Shown here piece after piece: positions 3,870 to 6,121 of a stretch of 6,121 bases of DNA. The position numbers and the translations under genes are program-made. The notes under the pieces are model-generated. The model was not told the origin of the DNA. It saw only the letters and a program-made list of their open reading frames with translations, and ran no database searches. The first letter of the stretch is position 1. Each line of letters starts with the position of its first letter. Origin of the DNA: JBARCX01 sp049794535 (lineage in GTDB: Bacteria; Pseudomonadota; Gammaproteobacteria; Xanthomonadales; Rhodanobacteraceae); contig JBARCX010000004.1 in the NCBI GenBank assembly GCA_049794535.1, forward strand, positions 1 to 6,121, read 5' to 3'.

Positions 3870-6121
3870 ATGCGCCGACTGCTACTCGCCGGCCTCGTTG
3901 CCTTCACCGTGTTGCCCGCTGCGGCCGCCACGACAAACCTCGTCACGGTTGGAACAGGTCAACTCGATCTGGAAACCATCATGGCCAATCCGGATTGGAT
4001 CGGTCAGCCGGTAGAGAGCCCGTACTGGAGCGTGGACGGCCGCAGCCTGTACTACTCGCTCAAGCGCGATGGCAACTCGGTGCGCGACCTTTATCGCATC
4101 GACCCAGTCAGTGGCCAGAGCATAAAGCTCGATCCTGCGGCGATGGCACAGGCCGAAGGCCCGGCGATATACGACCGCGCGCATCAGCACGCCGCGTTTA
4201 TCCTGCACCAGGATGTATTCCTGGTGGATCTGGCCACGGGCCGTCGCGTGCAGGTAACCCGTTCGACCGAGGCCGAAACCTCACCGCAGTTTTCTCCCGA
4301 CGGTCGCGTGCTGCAATTCCGCAGTGGCAACAATTGGTATAGCTACAACCTCGCCAGTGGCATCACTTCGCCGGCCGCCGTGTTGAAGCTCGCCGATGAT
4401 CCCGATGCCAAGCAGCCCGATGCACTGGGTGATCACCAACTGGCGTTGTTCAAGACACTGCGCGAGATCAAGGCCGACAAAGATGCTCGCCGCGCGGCAC
4501 AGGACGCGTTGCGAGCTGCTGATCCAACGCGTCTGTCGCAGCCGTTCTGGCTTGGCGACAAGATCACCCTGGTGGATACAGAGTTATCGCCGGATGGCCG
4601 CTGGATGCTGGCGGTTACCGAGCCCGCGCATTACGACGGTGGCAAGGCGCCACAGGTCATCCATTACGTGACCGATTCCGGCTACACCGAGCCCGAGGCG
4701 GCGCGCACCTATGTGGGTCGTAATGATCCAGCGCCGCAATCGCTGTTGCTGCTCGACCTCGTCGCGCATAAGCAATACGCGCTGGACACCGACAAGCTGC
4801 CCGGCATCAAGGACGACCCGCTGAAGGCGATCCGCGCGCAGACCGTGGCAGCGTTGGAAAAAGCCGGTAAGGACGATGACGCCAAAGCACTCAAGGCGCC
4901 GGATGTACGCCCGGTCACCATGGTTTCCGACGACGGCACCGGTGGCGGCATCGTGTGGAGCGACGATGGCCGCAACGTCGCCGTCCAGTTTCGCGCCATC
5001 GACAACAAGGATCGCTGGATCGCCTCGGTCGATTTCGCGAACCATGCCCTGGTGTCGCAGCAGCGCCTGCATGACGACGCGTGGATCAACTGGAACTTCA
5101 ACGATTTTGGTTGGCTGAAAGACGGCAGCACGCTGTGGTATCTCAGCGAACAGAGTGGTTACTCGCAGCTCTATGCCAAGCCGTTGGGCGGCAAGGAGCA
5201 GCCGCTCACCTCGGGCAAGTTCGAAGTGAGCCATCCGCAACTGTCCAACGACGGTCGCTGGTTCTATCTGCGCACCAATCAGGCGGCGCCCTACAGCTAC
5301 GACGTTTATCGCGTGCCGTCCAACGGTGGCGCGCTGACCCGCGTTACGCAGTACCAGGGCATGGAAGACTTTGTGCTTTCGCCCGACGACAGCCGCCTCG
5401 GTGTGCTGCATTCCGCACCGTATGAGCTGGCGCAGTTGGCCGTGATCGATGCGGCCGGCGGCACCCCGCGCGAGCTCACCCAAACAACCAGTGCGGCATT
5501 CGCCGCGCATCCGTGGATCGCACCCTCCATCGTCGAAGTCCCGTCATCGCATAAAGCCGGCGTGATCTACGCGAAGTACTACGGCCCGACGAACGAAAGC
5601 GATGCTCCCGCTTCGCGCCCGGCAGTGATCTTCGTGCACGGTGCCGGCTACCTGCAGAACGTCACGCTGACCTGGTCCAATTACTTCCGCGAGCAAATGT
5701 TCCACAACCTGCTGGTGAGCCAGGGTTACGTGGTGCTCGACATGGACTATCGCGCTTCCGAAGGCTACGGCCGCGATTGGCGCACCGCGATCTATCGCCA
5801 GATGGGCCATCCGGAACTGGAAGACCTGCTTGACGGCAAGGCGTGGCTGGTGAAAAACCACGGCGTCGATCCAAAGCGCGTGGGTATCTATGGCGGCAGC
5901 TACGGTGGCTTCATGACCGAGATGGCCTTGCTGCGCGCACCCGGTGAGTTCGCTGCTGGCGCTGCATTGCGTGCGCCGTCCGACTGGGTGACCTACAACG
6001 ACCAGTACACCTCGAACATCCTCAACGATCCACAGCTCGATCCAGATGCCTACAAGATCAGCTCGCCGATCGAGTATGCAGACAACCTGCGCGATCCGCT
6101 GTTGATCGAGCACGGCCTGAT
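3870..6121 (+). CDS. Secreted S9 family serine peptidase with beta-propeller (S9B/S9C-like), 3' end outside window
   Basis: 750 codons are visible and the frame is open at the right edge. A signal peptide (MRRLLLAGLVAFTVLPAAAA, cut near residue 19-20) predicts export. Seven PD40-like propeller motifs of the SPDGR type occur with the motif Asp at about 56, 144, 242, 366, 418, 461 and 506. Two charged helical insertions interrupt the propeller: about 188-220 (rich in Lys, Arg, Asp, Ala) and 305-345. The alpha/beta-hydrolase domain starts near 565, with the HG of VIFVHGAGY at 590-591, DMDYRASEGYGRDW before the core, and nucleophile Ser677 in YGGSYGGF. The last residues (DPLLIEHGL) are where family members continue into the catalytic Asp motif, so Asp and His lie just beyond the window. 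S9B/S9C enzymes release N-terminal dipeptides or acyl-amino acids; no double-Glu N-terminus-binding motif of dipeptidyl peptidase IV was evident, so exact specificity is open. Confidence 0.93.
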   Translation, partial: MRRLLLAGLVAFTVLPAAAATTNLVTVGTGQLDLETIMANPDWIGQPVESPYWSVDGRSLYYSLKRDGNSVRDLYRIDPVSGQSIKLDPAAMAQAEGPAIYDRAHQHAAFILHQDVFLVDLATGRRVQVTRSTEAETSPQFSPDGRVLQFRSGNNWYSYNLASGITSPAAVLKLADDPDAKQPDALGDHQLALFKTLREIKADKDARRAAQDALRAADPTRLSQPFWLGDKITLVDTELSPDGRWMLAVTEPAHYDGGKAPQVIHYVTDSGYTEPEAARTYVGRNDPAPQSLLLLDLVAHKQYALDTDKLPGIKDDPLKAIRAQTVAALEKAGKDDDAKALKAPDVRPVTMVSDDGTGGGIVWSDDGRNVAVQFRAIDNKDRWIASVDFANHALVSQQRLHDDAWINWNFNDFGWLKDGSTLWYLSEQSGYSQLYAKPLGGKEQPLTSGKFEVSHPQLSNDGRWFYLRTNQAAPYSYDVYRVPSNGGALTRVTQYQGMEDFVLSPDDSRLGVLHSAPYELAQLAVIDAAGGTPRELTQTTSAAFAAHPWIAPSIVEVPSSHKAGVIYAKYYGPTNESDAPASRPAVIFVHGAGYLQNVTLTWSNYFREQMFHNLLVSQGYVVLDMDYRASEGYGRDWRTAIYRQMGHPELEDLLDGKAWLVKNHGVDPKRVGIYGGSYGGFMTEMALLRAPGEFAAGAALRAPSDWVTYNDQYTSNILNDPQLDPDAYKISSPIEYADNLRDPLLIEHGL

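Noticed and set aside
4584..5510. A 308-codon minus-strand frame and further minus frames (5544-6113) within the rightward peptidase
   Set aside because: The plus strand carries the propeller motifs and catalytic serine continuously; the minus frames are shadows caused by GC-rich third positions.

Overview
The window looks like a chromosomal segment of a GC-rich gammaproteobacterium, most likely of the Xanthomonadales (Rhodanobacteraceae or Xanthomonadaceae, such as Dyella, Rhodanobacter or Luteibacter). The reasons are the GC-rich codon use, the pairing of RcsB/EvgA-type regulators with hybrid-kinase-like sensors, the abundance of secreted S9 peptidases in that order, and a structured intergenic repeat that resembles elements I recall from those genomes. 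This placement is inference; no rRNA or other marker gene is present.

Left part (1-1192): a divergent two-component pair. A sensor kinase gene runs leftwards off the window. Only its N-terminus is visible: membrane segment, coiled linker and the start of a PAS domain. Facing away from it across about 186 bases is a complete 230-residue RcsB-like response regulator with a phospho-acceptor Asp61 and a LuxR-type HTH. The sensor has almost nothing in front of its membrane segment, so it lacks the periplasmic binding domains of EvgS/BvgS.

Middle (1193-1598): no credible gene. Most of it (about 1228-1530) is one highly structured element: a perfect 14-bp hairpin, a multi-branched fold closed by an 11-bp helix, and a GC hairpin followed by five T residues. 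The ORFs crossing it are artefacts of the repeat.

Right part (1599-6121): two divergently transcribed serine peptidases of family S9, both with signal peptides, sharing a 168-base promoter region. The leftward gene is a complete 700-residue S9A prolyl-oligopeptidase-like enzyme with an intact Ser552/Asp636/His671 triad. The Trp that lines the S1 proline pocket in pig prolyl oligopeptidase appears to be replaced by Ala. The rightward gene is a seven-motif beta-propeller S9 peptidase (S9B/S9C-like) with nucleophile Ser677. The window cuts it just before the expected catalytic Asp. Together they suggest periplasmic or secreted degradation of proline-containing or short peptides. Nothing here links the two-component pair to the peptidases, and the structured repeat separates them. 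I see no strong evidence of an undescribed system; the best leads are the structured repeat, the altered S1 pocket and the periplasmic-domain-less sensor.
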